From the NCBI GenBank assembly GCA_009881065.1, contig WXFE01000130.1:1-36416 (forward strand): a DNA stretch of 36,416 nt, read 5' to 3'. This stretch comes from Bacteroidales bacterium (GTDB lineage Bacteria; Bacteroidota; Bacteroidia; Bacteroidales; VadinHA17). This document shows positions 1-10,300 of the stretch, piece after piece. Positions within the stretch are counted from its first letter, which is position 1; each line of letters starts with the position of its first letter. The notes beneath the pieces are model-generated. The model did no database searches and was not told where the DNA came from. It saw only the letters and a list, made by a program, of their open reading frames with translations. The position numbers and the translations under genes are program-made.

Positions 1-515
1 ATACAATCATTACCGATCACACTATCACGGTACACCTTCACTCCGGGATAAAGTGTACAGTTCCTGCCGATTTTGACATTCTCCCCTATAAACACCTGGG
101 GATAAAGTGAGCATCCGTCACCTATGACAACATTTTCCGAGATGACGGCACAGGCACCGATGAAAACATCCGCTCCCACCGAGGCTTTCTCATCTATTAC
201 TGCCGAGGCATGTATCCCCTTCTTTGCCGGCCTGGCCTGTTCATAGAAAGCCAGCAGTCTGGCAAGCGCCTGGTACGGATCATCCACCCGTATAAGGGTT
301 GCCCTGACCTCCTTCGCCGGAGTGAAATCATTACTCACCAGCACAGCAGAAGCGGCTGTTGTGTACAGGTAAGGCTCATACTTCATGTTTGAAAGGAACG
401 AAAGGGCACCCTCCACGCCCTCTTCTATCCTGGCCACTGTGTTGAGTTTCGTGTCCGGATCGCCATCCACCGTACCGTTCAGCATCCGGGCTATCATTGC
501 AGCAGTAAATTCCAT
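1..515 (-). CDS. lpxD: UDP-3-O-(3-hydroxyacyl)glucosamine N-acyltransferase LpxD, N-terminal part
   Basis: The gene begins at an ATG at 515 (minus strand) and runs off the left edge, leaving the first 171 residues. Residues 1-95 form the LpxD N-terminal uridine-binding type domain (opening MEFTAAMIARMLNG; later GALSFLSNMKYEPYLY). From about residue 100 the left-handed beta-helix hexapeptide repeats start (IHASAVIDEKASVGADVFIG). LpxD adds the second hydroxyacyl chain to UDP-glucosamine in lipid A synthesis, in the cytoplasm. It starts 12 bp after the stop of the upstream HD-domain gene, so the two are very probably cotranscribed. In Bacteroidota this pair is usually followed by an lpxC-fabZ fusion and lpxA, which would lie outside the window. 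The start region is AT-rich with no Shine-Dalgarno sequence. Confidence 0.93.
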   Translation of the reverse strand, partial: MEFTAAMIARMLNGTVDGDPDTKLNTVARIEEGVEGALSFLSNMKYEPYLYTTAASAVLVSNDFTPAKEVRATLIRVDDPYQALARLLAFYEQARPAKKGIHASAVIDEKASVGADVFIGACAVISENVVIGDGCSLYPQVFIGENVKIGRNCTLYPGVKVYRDSVIGNDC

Positions 516-527
516 CTGGTATATTTT

Positions 528-1760
528 TTATTTTAGTATTTCCTTGGGGTAACACAGATAATATTTCGTCACTTTTTCTGACAGCGCATCTTTGTCAAAG
601 AGGTCAGATACCGCCGTAATATCTTGCGTGGTACCGTTCTTTAGCAATATCCGTACCTCAGGGGTGCCGGGAGCGTATGTCTGGTTGTACACATCGCCGG
701 TGTTGACGAGATAGCCAACCTCGTCATCAGTCAGTCCGAGCACTTCCTTTGCCATGCGTGCTGTTTCACTCACCCTTGCCGGGTGGAACGGGGTTCTCTG
801 AAGCTCTATTGCCAGAAGGTCCCTGTTAACGAATCTCCTGCAGAGCTCTTCCAGCACCCTGTCACCGCAGTTCATCCAGACCTTTGTTGCGGAGATTATG
901 TCACTCTCGTCGAGAGCGGTAAAGTGCCCCACCAGTGATGCCCTCTCCTCCCCTTCAGCCCTGTTGTTGCGCGGCTCCAGAAAATAGGCCAGCGCCGGCG
1001 TGGCAAACAGCTTCACTCCTGCCGCCGTCACCTGTCGCGCCCTTTTGAGAAGGTTGGTGATCAGCTTCTCAGCTGAGACAACGGTGCGGTGGTTATAGAC
1101 CTGCCAGTACATCATACGTCTGGCTATCAAAAACTTCTCTACGGAGTATATTCCCTTTTCATCTACTACCAGCCTGTCGTCAGAGACGTTCAGCATCTGA
1201 ATAATCCTGTCTGACCCCACAGAACCCTCTATCACCCCGGTAAAGAAACTGTCTCGTCTGAGGTAATCCATCCTGTCCATATCCATCTGCCCCGTCACCA
1301 GATCATGGAAAAATCTCCTCGGGTACTCTCCCCTGAAAATGGCTATGGCAGTTGTCAGTCTTCCTCCCATGGTTTTATTGAGCTCCTCCATGATAAGGAG
1401 TGACATGGCTTCATGGGGCATTTCCTCTATCAGTGAGTGCTCAAGAGCATGTGAGAACGGCCCGTGGCCGATATCATGCAGCAGTATGGCTGCCAAAACC
1501 CCCTCCTCCTCCTCTGCCGAGACATCAATACCCTTTCTCCTGAGTGTGTGAACAGCCTGCCCGGTCAGGTACATTGCCCCGAGGCTGTGCTGAAAACGGC
1601 TGTGTACCGCACCGGGGTAGACAAAGCTTGAGAGCCCGAGCTGCCTGATGTTGCGCAACCGCTGAAACCACTGATGACTTATGAGGTCATAGATAAACTC
1701 ATTCGGTACACTGATGAATCCGTATACCGGGTCATTGATAATCTTTCTCTTGTTAGTCAA
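528..1760 (-). CDS. HD-domain phosphohydrolase (dNTPase-like)
   Basis: A 410-residue protein of the HD superfamily related to deoxynucleotide triphosphohydrolases (dGTPase/SAMHD1-like). The metal-binding pattern is visible: His58 in HSRFQHSLG, His95-Asp96 in LLHDIGHGPFSHALEH, and a downstream Asp in GQMDMDRMDYLRRD (about residues 158-170). The N-terminus (DPVYGFISVP) and QWFQRLRNIRQLG are typical of the bacterial members. A soluble cytoplasmic enzyme is expected; the substrate is not established from sequence. It lies immediately upstream of lpxD on the same strand, an arrangement common in Bacteroidota, although no direct link to lipid A synthesis is known to me. A -7 element sits at 1782-1789, about 20 bases before the ATG, which supports this start. 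Confidence 0.9.
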   Translation of the reverse strand: MTNKRKIINDPVYGFISVPNEFIYDLISHQWFQRLRNIRQLGLSSFVYPGAVHSRFQHSLGAMYLTGQAVHTLRRKGIDVSAEEEEGVLAAILLHDIGHGPFSHALEHSLIEEMPHEAMSLLIMEELNKTMGGRLTTAIAIFRGEYPRRFFHDLVTGQMDMDRMDYLRRDSFFTGVIEGSVGSDRIIQMLNVSDDRLVVDEKGIYSVEKFLIARRMMYWQVYNHRTVVSAEKLITNLLKRARQVTAAGVKLFATPALAYFLEPRNNRAEGEERASLVGHFTALDESDIISATKVWMNCGDRVLEELCRRFVNRDLLAIELQRTPFHPARVSETARMAKEVLGLTDDEVGYLVNTGDVYNQTYAPGTPEVRILLKNGTTQDITAVSDLFDKDALSEKVTKYYLCYPKEILK

Positions 1761-1781
1761 ACAGCATGGATTTTATGAATG

Positions 1782-1789
1782 CAAATTTA
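1782..1789 (-). promoter_or_regulatory. -7 promoter element for the HD-domain gene and lpxD
   Basis: On the minus strand this reads TAAATTTG, an exact match to the Bacteroidota TAnnTTTG element. Transcription would begin near 1776, giving a leader of about 15 bases before the ATG at 1760. I found no convincing -33 TTTG partner. Confidence 0.5.
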
Positions 1790-1863
1790 TTCAATAGTTT
1801 TCATAAAAGGGAAAGAAAAGCTTCATATACAGTTCTCCAGATACATTTTAACATGATCTATCC

Positions 1864-1894
1864 ATTGATAATTGAAAAAATGATTTTATCTTTG
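1864..1894 (+). promoter_or_regulatory. Promoter of the rimP-nusA-infB operon
   Basis: A -33-like ATTG (1864-1867), a 19-base spacer and an exact -7 TATCTTTG (1887-1894) match the sigma consensus of Bacteroidota (TTTG, about 19-21 bases, TAnnTTTG). Transcription would start near 1901, giving a leader of about 64 bases that contains the hairpin at 1922-1949. Confidence 0.65.
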
Positions 1895-1921
1895 CACCCG
1901 ACCAGAAGGGTACGATTGGCC

Positions 1922-1949
1922 TAGGGGACAAAAAGTCCCCTATTTTGTT
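1922..1949 (+). terminator. Terminator-like hairpin in the rimP leader (possible attenuator)
   Basis: A perfect 8-bp stem (TAGGGGAC with GTCCCCTA) closes an AAAAA loop at 1922-1942 and is followed by TTTTGTT (1943-1949). It lies between the predicted transcription start (about 1901) and the rimP ATG (1965), so it would be transcribed ahead of rimP-nusA-infB. The shape is that of an intrinsic terminator. A regulatory role is inference; it could also simply protect the 5' end. Confidence 0.65.
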
Positions 1950-1964
1950 ATCAAAAATCAGACT

Positions 1965-2414
1965 ATGATTACAAAGGACCATATCAGGAGACTTGTGGAA
2001 GGGCACATCAGCGGCACCGGCATATTCCCCGTTGATGTCAGGCTGAGCAGCACCGGACGCATTACCGTTCTCATTGACAGGATGGATGGTGTTACCATTG
2101 ATGACTGCGCCATGCTGAGCAGGCAGATAAGCAATGACCTCGGCGAGGAAGCCGGCAATTATGAACTGAACGTCTCGTCTCCCGGACTCGATATGCCCCT
2201 GCTGGTGCCGCAGCAGTTCATAAAGAACGAGGGCAGAATGGTTGATGTGGTCACCAATGAGGGTGAACGCTTTAAAGGGATAATGATGAATGTTACGGCA
2301 GGCGGGTTTGACCTGGAAACTGAAAAAAAGAGAGGGAAGGAGATTGCCGGAACGGTCAGATCATTTAATTTTGAAGATGTTAAGTCAGTAAAAGTAAGTA
2401 TATCATTCAAATAA
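1965..2414 (+). CDS. rimP: Ribosome maturation factor RimP
   Basis: A 149-residue cytoplasmic protein, the normal RimP length, with the N-terminal domain (GTGIFPVDVRLSSTGRITVLID) and the conserved link LNVSSPGLDMPL near residues 63-74, followed by the SH3-like C-terminal domain. RimP is needed for late assembly of the 30S ribosomal subunit. It is the first gene of rimP-nusA-infB, an order kept across most bacteria, and nusA begins 16 bp after its stop. Expression probably depends on the promoter at 1864-1894 and may be modulated by the leader hairpin at 1922-1949. The start is supported by family alignment; no Shine-Dalgarno sequence is seen. Confidence 0.95.
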   Translation: MITKDHIRRLVEGHISGTGIFPVDVRLSSTGRITVLIDRMDGVTIDDCAMLSRQISNDLGEEAGNYELNVSSPGLDMPLLVPQQFIKNEGRMVDVVTNEGERFKGIMMNVTAGGFDLETEKKRGKEIAGTVRSFNFEDVKSVKVSISFK

Positions 2415-2430
2415 AGTACAGATTACAACA

Positions 2431-3675
2431 ATGGAAAATGTAAATCTCATAGATACTTTTTCGGAGTTCAAGGAGCTGAAGAATATTGACAGGCCCACCA
2501 TGATGAGTGTGCTCGAGGATGTATTCAGGGGCATGCTTGCCAAAAAATACGGTTCTGCTGACAATTTTGACATCATCGTCAACATAGACAAAGGCGACTT
2601 TGAAATCTGGCGCAACCGCGAAGTAGTTGATGATGAGGATTTTACTGATGCAACTACCCAGATACCGCTCTCCGAAGCCCACAAGATTGACGAGGACTAC
2701 GAGGTGGGTGAAGAGGTATCAGACGAGGTCAGATTTCTTGATTTCGGGCGCAGGGCGATACTGGCTCTCAGGCAGAATCTGGTGGCACGTATCCTTGACC
2801 TGGAAAAGAACAACATTTACCTTAAATACAAGGACCGCATCGGTGATATCGTCACCGGCGAAGTTTACCAGGTGTGGAAACGCGAGACCCTTGTCCTTGA
2901 TGATGACGGCAACGAGCTTATACTTCCCAAACCGGAGCAGATTCCCTCTGACCACTTCCGCAAGGGTGATACGATACGTGCCGTGGTTATCAGGGTTGAA
3001 ATGAAAAACAACACGCCGAACATTATTCTGAGCCGTACCTCTCCCGTGTTCCTGGAGAGACTCTTTGAGCTTGAGGTTCCCGAGATCTTTGACGGCCTGA
3101 TCACAATCCGCAAGATCGTCAGGATTCCCGGCGAAAGAGCCAAAGTGGCCGTTGAATCATATGACGAGCGCGTTGACCCGGTTGGCGCATGCGTTGGCAT
3201 GAAGGGATCACGTATACACGGTATCGTTCGCGAGCTGCGTAATGAAAACATCGATGTTATCAATTACACATCGAACATACAGCTCTTTATCACCAGGGCA
3301 CTCAACCCGGCCAAGATATCTTCAATAAAACTCATCGAGTCTGAGAAGAAGGCCGAGATTTACCTCAAGCCGAGCGAAGTATCACTGGCAATCGGAAAGG
3401 GAGGTCTGAACATCAAACTTGCCGGTCAGCTTACCGGATATGACATCGAGGTTTACCGCGAACCGGATAACGAGGATGAGGAAGACGTCAACCTTGATGA
3501 GTTTGCAGATGAGATAGAAGGATGGATTATTGATGAGCTGAAAGCCATCGGCTGTGACACGGCACGAAGCGTACTGAGGCTGACCATCCATGACCTGGTA
3601 AAGAGAACTGATCTTGAGGAGGAGACAATCAGGGAGGTTGTCAATATCCTCAAATCTGAATTTGAAAAGGAATAG
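2431..3675 (+). CDS. nusA: Transcription termination/antitermination factor NusA
   Basis: A 414-residue RNA polymerase accessory factor that promotes pausing and intrinsic termination and takes part in antitermination. Domain order by eye: RNA-polymerase-binding N-terminal domain (1-125), S1 RNA-binding domain (about 136-200, GDIVTGEVYQVWKRETLVL), KH1 (about 225-290, with VGMKGSRI) and KH2 (about 295-345, with IGKGG at 321-325). A C-terminal segment of about 60 residues (WIIDELKAIG onward) resembles one helical repeat rather than the two acidic repeats of the E. coli protein, which has 495 residues. An acidic stretch (about 346-358) separates it from KH2. Middle gene of rimP-nusA-infB; 58 bp separate it from infB. 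Confidence 0.96.
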   Translation: MENVNLIDTFSEFKELKNIDRPTMMSVLEDVFRGMLAKKYGSADNFDIIVNIDKGDFEIWRNREVVDDEDFTDATTQIPLSEAHKIDEDYEVGEEVSDEVRFLDFGRRAILALRQNLVARILDLEKNNIYLKYKDRIGDIVTGEVYQVWKRETLVLDDDGNELILPKPEQIPSDHFRKGDTIRAVVIRVEMKNNTPNIILSRTSPVFLERLFELEVPEIFDGLITIRKIVRIPGERAKVAVESYDERVDPVGACVGMKGSRIHGIVRELRNENIDVINYTSNIQLFITRALNPAKISSIKLIESEKKAEIYLKPSEVSLAIGKGGLNIKLAGQLTGYDIEVYREPDNEDEEDVNLDEFADEIEGWIIDELKAIGCDTARSVLRLTIHDLVKRTDLEEETIREVVNILKSEFEKE

Positions 3676-3733
3676 CCTGCAACCTCAAGGCAATAATATA
3701 TTAACTTAAAGAGAGGTTACTATAAAGTGATAT

Positions 3734-6637
3734 ATGACTGAAGAAAAGAAAGCCATACGGTTAAGCAAGGCAGCCCGCGAGTTCAATGTCGGGATTCAGA
3801 CCATTGTTGAGTTCCTTAACAAAAAGGGATTTGACATCTCCACTGATCCCAACGGAAAGATCCCGCATGAGGCTTACGCTCTGATAGTCAAGGAATACAG
3901 CAGCGACCTCAGTGTCAAGAAGGATGCCGAGAAACTGGCTCTCAAGGAAAAGATCACTCCAAAGAGGTCTCTCTCCATCGAAGATATGGAGTCAGGCAGG
4001 GATGGTGACAACGGGGAGCCTGACAGCGATTTCCTTATCACTGACATTTCCGGGATCGGGATTAAGAAGCATATTGACCTCCGGACCGAGGCACGCAAGC
4101 CTGAGGTCAGGACTGAAGACAAGAGTGACCTCACTCCTCCCGCAAAACCGGTGAAGAAGGAGAAGAAGGCTCCAGCTGCTGCTCCTTCTCCGGAACCGGC
4201 TGTCACAACAACGACCGAAGCGCCCGTTGCGGCTGAAGTGCCAGAAACACCTGCCGGGCCCAGGAAACCCAAGGTGGTGGGCAAGGTTGACCTTGACAAA
4301 CTGACCAAGCCCGAGAAACCGTCGAAAAAGGCCGCCAGGAAGAAAAAAGAAGCTGCCCCTGAAGTCAGGAAGCAGGAGCCTGAGGCACCCCGCCCCGAAC
4401 CGGAGCCTGTTGTGACTGCACCGGAGCCTGAACCCCCGGTGACCCAGGAACCAAAAGAAACAGAGATATTCCGCCCGGGATTTGAAAAACTCACCGGCCC
4501 GAAGATCATAGATAAGATAAAGCTCGAACCTGAAGTCAAAAAGAGCCGTGACCAGTCAACTGGTGACAAGAAGAAGCATAGCAGGAAGAGGGAGAGGATC
4601 AAGGCCAAGCCACGCGAGAAGGTGGCCCTTGACACCCATGTTGCCCCTTCGCCGCAGGAAACCAGGAAAGAGAAGAAGGGATCACAGAAGGATCACCGCG
4701 GCGACAGGAAAAAGTCGTACCGCGCCCTGAGACCTGAGGTTGACAGGGAAGACGTCGAGAAGAATATCAGGGATGTCAACCTCCTGATGAGCAAGAGCAA
4801 GTCGAGGGTGGCCAAGTACCGCCGTGACAAGCGCGATGCCATCAGCCAGAGGATGAAGGACGAGACCGAAAAGAGGGAGCTTGAAAAGAGCGTTCTCAAG
4901 GTTACGGAGTTCGTTTCCGTTAATGAGATGGCAACAATGATGGACGTGCCGGTGGTTGATATCATCTCCACCTGTATGAGCCTCGGGCTTATTGTCTCTA
5001 TAAACCAGAGGCTTGACGCAGAAACCATGGCGCTGGTAGCTGAGGAGTTCGGATTCACGGTAGAGTTCGTCAGCGCCGAGTTGCAGGAGGCAGTGAAGGA
5101 GGAGGAAGATGATGAAAGCATGCTCCGGCCACGGCCCCCGATTGTCACTGTGATGGGACACGTTGACCATGGCAAGACCAAGCTCCTTGACTATATCCGC
5201 AACACCAACGTGATAGCCGGTGAGGCTGGCGGCATAACACAGCATATCGGAGCCTATTCCGTTACTCTTGAGGGAGAAAAGACCATTACATTCCTTGACA
5301 CTCCCGGTCATGAAGCATTTACCGCCATGCGTGCCCGCGGTGCCCAGATCACAGATATTGTCATTATCGTTGTGGCTGCTGATGACGGAGTGATGCCCCA
5401 GACACGCGAGGCAATGAACCATGCGCATGCAGCAGGCGTACCCATAATCTTTGCCATAAACAAGATAGACAAGCCCACGGCCAACCCCGAAAAGATTCGT
5501 GAGGAACTCGCCAACATGAACTTCCTTGTTGAGGAGTGGGGTGGCAAATACCAGTCACAGGATATCTCGGCCAAGAACGGCATCAATATCGATCTGCTCC
5601 TTGAGAAAATCCTGCTCCAGGCTGAACTGCTTGAACTCAAGGCTAATCCGGATAAACTTGCCAATGGCACCGTGCTGGAGTCGTCGCTTGACAAGGGGCG
5701 CGGTTTTGTGGCAACGGTGCTTGTCAAGGCAGGCACCCTGAATGTGGGTGACGTGGTCATAGCCGGGAGCTGCTTCGGGAATGTCAAGGCCATGTACAAC
5801 GAGCGGAATCAGAAGATATCCAAAGCCGGCCCCTCAATGCCGGTACTGATACTTGGCCTTAACGGCGCACCCCAGGCTGGTGACAGGTTCAATGTCATGG
5901 AGTCTGAAAAGGAGGCAAAGGATATTGCCACCAAGAGGGCTCAACTGCAGAGGGAGCAGGACCTGCGTACCCAGAAGCATATCACCCTTGACGAGATCGG
6001 GCGACGTATCGCCATCGGCAATTTCCAGGAACTCAATATCATTGTCAAGGGCGACGTCGACGGATCAGTGGAGGCTCTCAGCGATTCACTCATAAAACTA
6101 TCGACGGAAGAGATCCAGATCAATATCATCCACAAGGCTGTGGGGCAGATTTCAGAATCGGATATCCTGCTTGCCGCGGCATCAAATGCCATTATCGTGG
6201 GCTTCCAGGTGAGACCATCACTCAGCGTGAGGAAGCTTGCCGAGAAGGAGGGAATAGATATACGCCTCTATTCCATCATCTACGATGCCATCGAGGAGAT
6301 CAAGGCCGCCATGGAAGGGATGCTCTCCCCGGAGATCAAGGAAGAGGTCGTGGCTACCGTGGAGGTTCGCGAAATCTTCAAGATCGGGAAGGTGGGAACC
6401 GTTGCCGGCTGCTTCGTGCGTGACGGCAAGATAAGCCGCAACACGAAGGTGAGGGTGATACGTGACGGTATTGTAATCTATACCGGTGACCTCGGGTCAC
6501 TGAAACGGTTCAAGGATGACGTCAGGGAAGTGACCTCAGGCTATGAGTGCGGCCTCAACATTGAAAACTTCAATGACATCAAGGCAGGAGACGTTGTTGA
6601 AGGATACCAGACCGTACAGATCAAAAAAACCCTTTAG
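3734..6637 (+). CDS. infB: Translation initiation factor IF-2
   Basis: A 967-residue GTPase that brings initiator tRNA to the 30S subunit and promotes subunit joining. An IF2_N module lies at about 5-55 and a second one at about 388-445. Between them is a long, low-complexity linker rich in Lys, Glu, Pro and Ala, as is usual in Bacteroidota. The G domain carries GHVDHGKT (475-482), DTPGHEAF (from 522), NKID (from 576) and SAKNG (from 612). Domains II-IV follow, ending [16 protein letters not shown]. Last gene of the rimP operon. The noncoding DNA just after the stop holds a degraded second copy of the gene's final 50 or so bases (6661-6709). The start is the ATG that keeps the [16 protein letters not shown] motif near the N-terminus. 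Confidence 0.97.
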   Translation: MTEEKKAIRLSKAAREFNVGIQTIVEFLNKKGFDISTDPNGKIPHEAYALIVKEYSSDLSVKKDAEKLALKEKITPKRSLSIEDMESGRDGDNGEPDSDFLITDISGIGIKKHIDLRTEARKPEVRTEDKSDLTPPAKPVKKEKKAPAAAPSPEPAVTTTTEAPVAAEVPETPAGPRKPKVVGKVDLDKLTKPEKPSKKAARKKKEAAPEVRKQEPEAPRPEPEPVVTAPEPEPPVTQEPKETEIFRPGFEKLTGPKIIDKIKLEPEVKKSRDQSTGDKKKHSRKRERIKAKPREKVALDTHVAPSPQETRKEKKGSQKDHRGDRKKSYRALRPEVDREDVEKNIRDVNLLMSKSKSRVAKYRRDKRDAISQRMKDETEKRELEKSVLKVTEFVSVNEMATMMDVPVVDIISTCMSLGLIVSINQRLDAETMALVAEEFGFTVEFVSAELQEAVKEEEDDESMLRPRPPIVTVMGHVDHGKTKLLDYIRNTNVIAGEAGGITQHIGAYSVTLEGEKTITFLDTPGHEAFTAMRARGAQITDIVIIVVAADDGVMPQTREAMNHAHAAGVPIIFAINKIDKPTANPEKIREELANMNFLVEEWGGKYQSQDISAKNGINIDLLLEKILLQAELLELKANPDKLANGTVLESSLDKGRGFVATVLVKAGTLNVGDVVIAGSCFGNVKAMYNERNQKISKAGPSMPVLILGLNGAPQAGDRFNVMESEKEAKDIATKRAQLQREQDLRTQKHITLDEIGRRIAIGNFQELNIIVKGDVDGSVEALSDSLIKLSTEEIQINIIHKAVGQISESDILLAAASNAIIVGFQVRPSLSVRKLAEKEGIDIRLYSIIYDAIEEIKAAMEGMLSPEIKEEVVATVEVREIFKIGKVGTVAGCFVRDGKISRNTKVRVIRDGIVIYTGDLGSLKRFKDDVREVTSGYECGLNIENFNDIKAGDVVEGYQTVQIKKTL

Positions 6638-6709
6638 GATTTGCAGAGACCTCCGGTGAGAAGCAGGAGATGTTGTTAAAGAGACCGTACTGGCCAGGAA
6701 AACCCTCCA
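6581..6709 (+). repeat. Imperfect tandem copy of the infB 3' end
   Basis: The last codons of infB (6581-6632) recur in degraded form at 6661-6709. Shared blocks are AAG-CAGGAGA, GTTGTT, GACCGTAC and AAAACCCT, in the same order and with one gap. The second copy is in the +1 frame relative to infB and would read AGDVVKETVLARKTL, against [17 protein letters not shown] in the gene. No start codon opens it, and a TGA lies just before it in frame. It looks like a vestige of a tail duplication or gene replacement. Confidence 0.55.
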
Positions 6710-6842
6710 GGAACCGGAAACCGACACACAATAAAAAAGCTGCATCACCGCAGCATTATTGGCAAAACACAGGAACGGTTATCTTTCCCGGATTTTTCTT
6801 TGTATGCTCTCTTATGTAGGAGCGAAGAAAGTGACAGTGAAC

Positions 6843-6880
6843 AAAAAAAAGGGTGCCCTGTTGAGACACCCTCTTTATTT
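6843..6880 (-). terminator. Intrinsic terminator after gcvH, possibly bidirectional
   Basis: On the minus strand the stem AGGGTG/CACCCT (6867-6872 with 6850-6855, extendable by wobble pairs) is followed by an uninterrupted run of eight T (6843-6850). This is a strong terminator for gcvH. On the plus strand the same stem is followed by the weaker tract TCTTTATTT and could also end infB transcripts. Confidence 0.8.
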
Positions 6881-6902
6881 CACATTGTATTGATCTTTAA
6901 GT

Positions 6903-7277
6903 CTACAAGAGCTTCTTGTATCCCTCGGCATCAAGAAGTTCATCAATCTCTGACGGATTTGAAAGTTCAATCCTGATCATCCATCCCTTGCCATAAGGAT
7001 CACTGTTCACAAGCTCGGCAGCCGTGTCAAGCTCCTCGTTCTTCTCTTTCACGGTCCCGCTGAGAGGCATAAAGAGGTCTGACACAGTCTTGACTGCCTC
7101 TACCGTTCCGAATACTTCGCCGTGGTCAAGCTCCTCACCCACAGTCTCTATCTCAACAAAAACAATATCACCCAGCTCATGCTGGGCAAAATCGGTAATG
7201 CCAACAGTTGCTTCGTTTCCTTTTATAAGAACCCACTCATGATCCTTTGTGTACTTCAGGTTTGTCGGGAGATTCAT
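6903..7277 (-). CDS. gcvH: Glycine cleavage system H protein
   Basis: A 124-residue lipoyl carrier protein that shuttles the aminomethyl group between the P, T and L proteins of glycine cleavage in the cytoplasm. The family start KYTKDHEWV (residues 8-16) and the lipoylation site are visible; the lipoyl Lys is Lys63 in [25 protein letters not shown] is also typical. Length is normal. It follows sprA on the same strand with a 113-bp gap, a synteny seen widely in Bacteroidota, and has a candidate promoter of its own at 7327-7334. The strong terminator at 6843-6872 ends the unit. No gcvP or gcvT gene is in the window. Confidence 0.96.
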   Translation of the reverse strand: MNLPTNLKYTKDHEWVLIKGNEATVGITDFAQHELGDIVFVEIETVGEELDHGEVFGTVEAVKTVSDLFMPLSGTVKEKNEELDTAAELVNSDPYGKGWMIRIELSNPSEIDELLDAEGYKKLL

Positions 7278-7326
7278 TTCTTTTATATTTATTATGTTCG
7301 ACTTTGATCTTCAGGTATCAGGTTGT

Positions 7327-7334
7327 CAAAAATA
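7327..7334 (-). promoter_or_regulatory. -7 promoter element for gcvH
   Basis: The minus strand reads TATTTTTG, an exact TAnnTTTG match, in the sprA-gcvH gap. A T-rich GGTTTT lies about 17 bases upstream. The predicted leader is about 43 bases. gcvH could also be read through from sprA. Confidence 0.45.
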
Positions 7335-7390
7335 CATCTTTTTTATTATAAAACCCGGACAGGGGCATTTTTTCGGTCTCGCCACGGTTG

Positions 7391-10300
7391 TTACTGAACA
7401 AGGGTGAATCTGAGGCTGAATCCGAAGTTAGTGTTTGAGGTCAGGTAGGTGTTTGCCACAAACGGGTCATTCATTGTGTGGTCAGCGTAAATCTGCAGGT
7501 TGAACCTGTCACTGAGCACATAGTCAGCCGTAGCGCCCAGGGTGAAGACCCTCTGCCCTGCCACCGGCTGGTTCACCTCTTCAATCAGCTTGCGGGCAAG
7601 TGTCTTGTTATCCCTGATTGAGAGATCGAGCTTGATGTTAAGATCACTCTGCAGCGCCCGCTGACCGGTGCGTGAACGAAGTGTGATGGCCACATCGTCA
7701 AAACGGTAACCGGCGCCTATAGTGATCTCGTCATTCCTGATATCGGCAACCTGGTTGCTGGTGAGGTTCAGGGTGACGGTACGCGACTTGCGGTATTCGA
7801 TCCTCGTGGTCAGTGAGTTTTTCCAGCCAAGGTCAATGTTAATGAACGGACTGAACTGTTCATTGATGGTGACGGTATTTATCTCGTACTGTGGAATGAA
7901 GTTCGACTTCAGGTCTCGTATCCGGCTTATTCCCGACTCATCAGGGTCATAGTAAAGGCTGGTGTTGAAGGAGCCGATGGTATATGTTGACCTGTACTGA
8001 TGTGAAAGGCTGACCGAGTTGAATATCTTTCTTACCGCCTCGAACCTGGTGAGTCCCTCGAAGTTGATTCTCCAGTTGGGCATAATGTGCAGTATGGAGG
8101 GGAATGGTGACAATGATATCTTGTCAGGGTCTCTTTTTGTGTATGCTGCAAGGAAAGCCGGGACGAGCACCTCAGCCGATGTGAGTCCGTAACCGCTGGC
8201 ATACGGACCTGTGACCGGCTCTCCGGTGACAGGGTCGAATCCGGGGTCATAACTGTTGTCAATGCGTGAACGCTCCTGAGCCCTTCTCTGTGAGATAATG
8301 GCGGTATACTCGCGGAACCGCTCGAATGTGCCTGAGTTATAGTCACCTGACCCGGGAATCTTTTCAAAGGCGGTACCCCATGATACCACTGAGATTGTGA
8401 AGTTTCCGGTAATGCGTGTGTTCCTGGTGCTGTCAGGGAAATTTCCGTTGAGGTCTGCCCGGAGATATGATGAGATGGTCTCTGAGTAGCGGCGGTCACC
8501 TGTGATGTCTATCCGGAAACCCGGGAACGGCTCCAGATTCGCCCTCATGTTGATCTGTTCGCGCTTGCTGAAGGCAGCTGCATTGTTGAGGAGAGTATCG
8601 GTGGTGATCCAGCCGTTGATAACTGCCTCATCAAAGAACCGCTCGTCTGTCAGACCCACCAGAAACCGCCAGCCGGGAGATGACATACCCCCGTAGTTCT
8701 GCTGCCCAAGGAAAGTGGTGCCGGGGAGATATCCGGGGAGAATGTGACCCTGTTCAACCGTGTATGTTGCCGAGACATTCCGCAATGCCATCAATCCACG
8801 TACCAGGTACTTGCCCGCAACGCTGGCTATTCCGGGTTTCTTTTCCACCCTGCCCTTAATGTCAACACTGGCATTTGTCACATCAGCATCGGCAGTGAAG
8901 TCGATGCGCACATCAGAAACTACATCAAATTTTCCGCTGACAACTGTACCATCCGGTGCATTGACGGTGACAGTCACATCCTTCGTTTTGAGGTTATGAA
9001 TAATGATGCGGGGTTTGCCTGCCTTGAAGTTGAGTCCCCTGCGGCTGTGGGTCACCTCTTCATAGCCAAGGCTCATGCGGCGGACGGCGCCGGGTTGCGT
9101 GGAAGCCTCCACCTCCTTCAGGAACTTGACCTTGCTGTAAAGGTTTGTAAGGTTGGCCTGCAGGGTGAACTGGCTGTTGTTGGAGTTCTTGATGGTGTTG
9201 CCCGGATTGATATTCAGGGAATCGGGGAAAATGGTACCGGCCAGCCAGTCATACCTGGCGCTGTAGCGTGCGTTGGAAGTCAGCCATGAGAGCAGCGGAA
9301 GCTTGTTGACAGGAATGTTGTAGTTCAGGTTCAGCAGATGGTAATAACTGGTGGGGCGCCCGAAGCTGGCCAGGTTGGTCATTATGGAATCACGCCATGC
9401 GTCGAACAGCTCCGGATAACGCCTGCGGTCAACACCTCCTTCAGGCTCATCAATGCGGGCTATGCTGCTGGCGGTGAAGTCGACCTTCAGTTGCTTCGTG
9501 ATATCATACTTGATATCGTAGAAACGGTTCCACTGAAAATCCTTTGTAAACACCGGCTTGATGAGCAGATTGGGATTATTGATGTTGCGTGTCCTGATCT
9601 CGTTATAGTACCTGTACAGATCTGTACGAACGGTGATGTGCTTCGGAAAGAGATAGATGTTGAAATCTTTGATGAGCCTGAAGACCGAAGAGCTGAACAG
9701 CCCCGATTTCTGGAACGGGGTGAAGTTTTTCGGCCGTGCCTCAAAATCATAGGCAATACCTCCCCTGTAGGTTCGCTCCACGTCAATCTCAGTCCTCGGA
9801 TCAGTGTTGTACACTTCATTGAATGCATAGCTTACGGTAACATTGGCCGGGTCCCATGCATGCGGCTTCTCACCTCTCCATGTGGTACCTGCATTGCTTA
9901 CGGTGAATGTGCGGCGTCGCGAATACTCTTCTGACAGGTTGAGAACACTGTCACGCTCTTCCTTCGATCCGAGATTATCAAGAGCATCATTGAGCAATAT
10001 GTCAGGATCGAGCGGGTCATACTGTGGTCTGATGCGGTTTTCCGAATAGCCCATGTAAACCGGAATTCGGATGCCTGCCTTCTCGGGAAAGAATTTGCCA
10101 AGCTCAAGGTTAGAGGAGAGATCATACTGTATCACCTGCTCCATGCTTCGCTGGCTGACGTTCTTGTCAATGCTTCCCCATCCGGGTGTGCTTGTCTGGC
10201 CCACGAGATTAATTGTTCCGAGGTCAGCCAGTCTGGCCTGCATCTGCGCATTGGCAGCCCAGCCGCCATCCTCGCGGAAATCGGCAAGGCGAAGTTCATT

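Noticed and set aside
3874..4635. Long minus-strand open frame (over 250 codons) opposite infB
   Set aside because: It mirrors the Lys/Glu/Pro-rich linker of IF-2 and gives a Ser/Gly-rich low-complexity product, as expected of an antisense shadow.
8744..9934. Two plus-strand open frames of 181 and 198 codons within sprA
   Set aside because: They are antisense to an intact, well-conserved sprA and show no recognisable domain or promoter.
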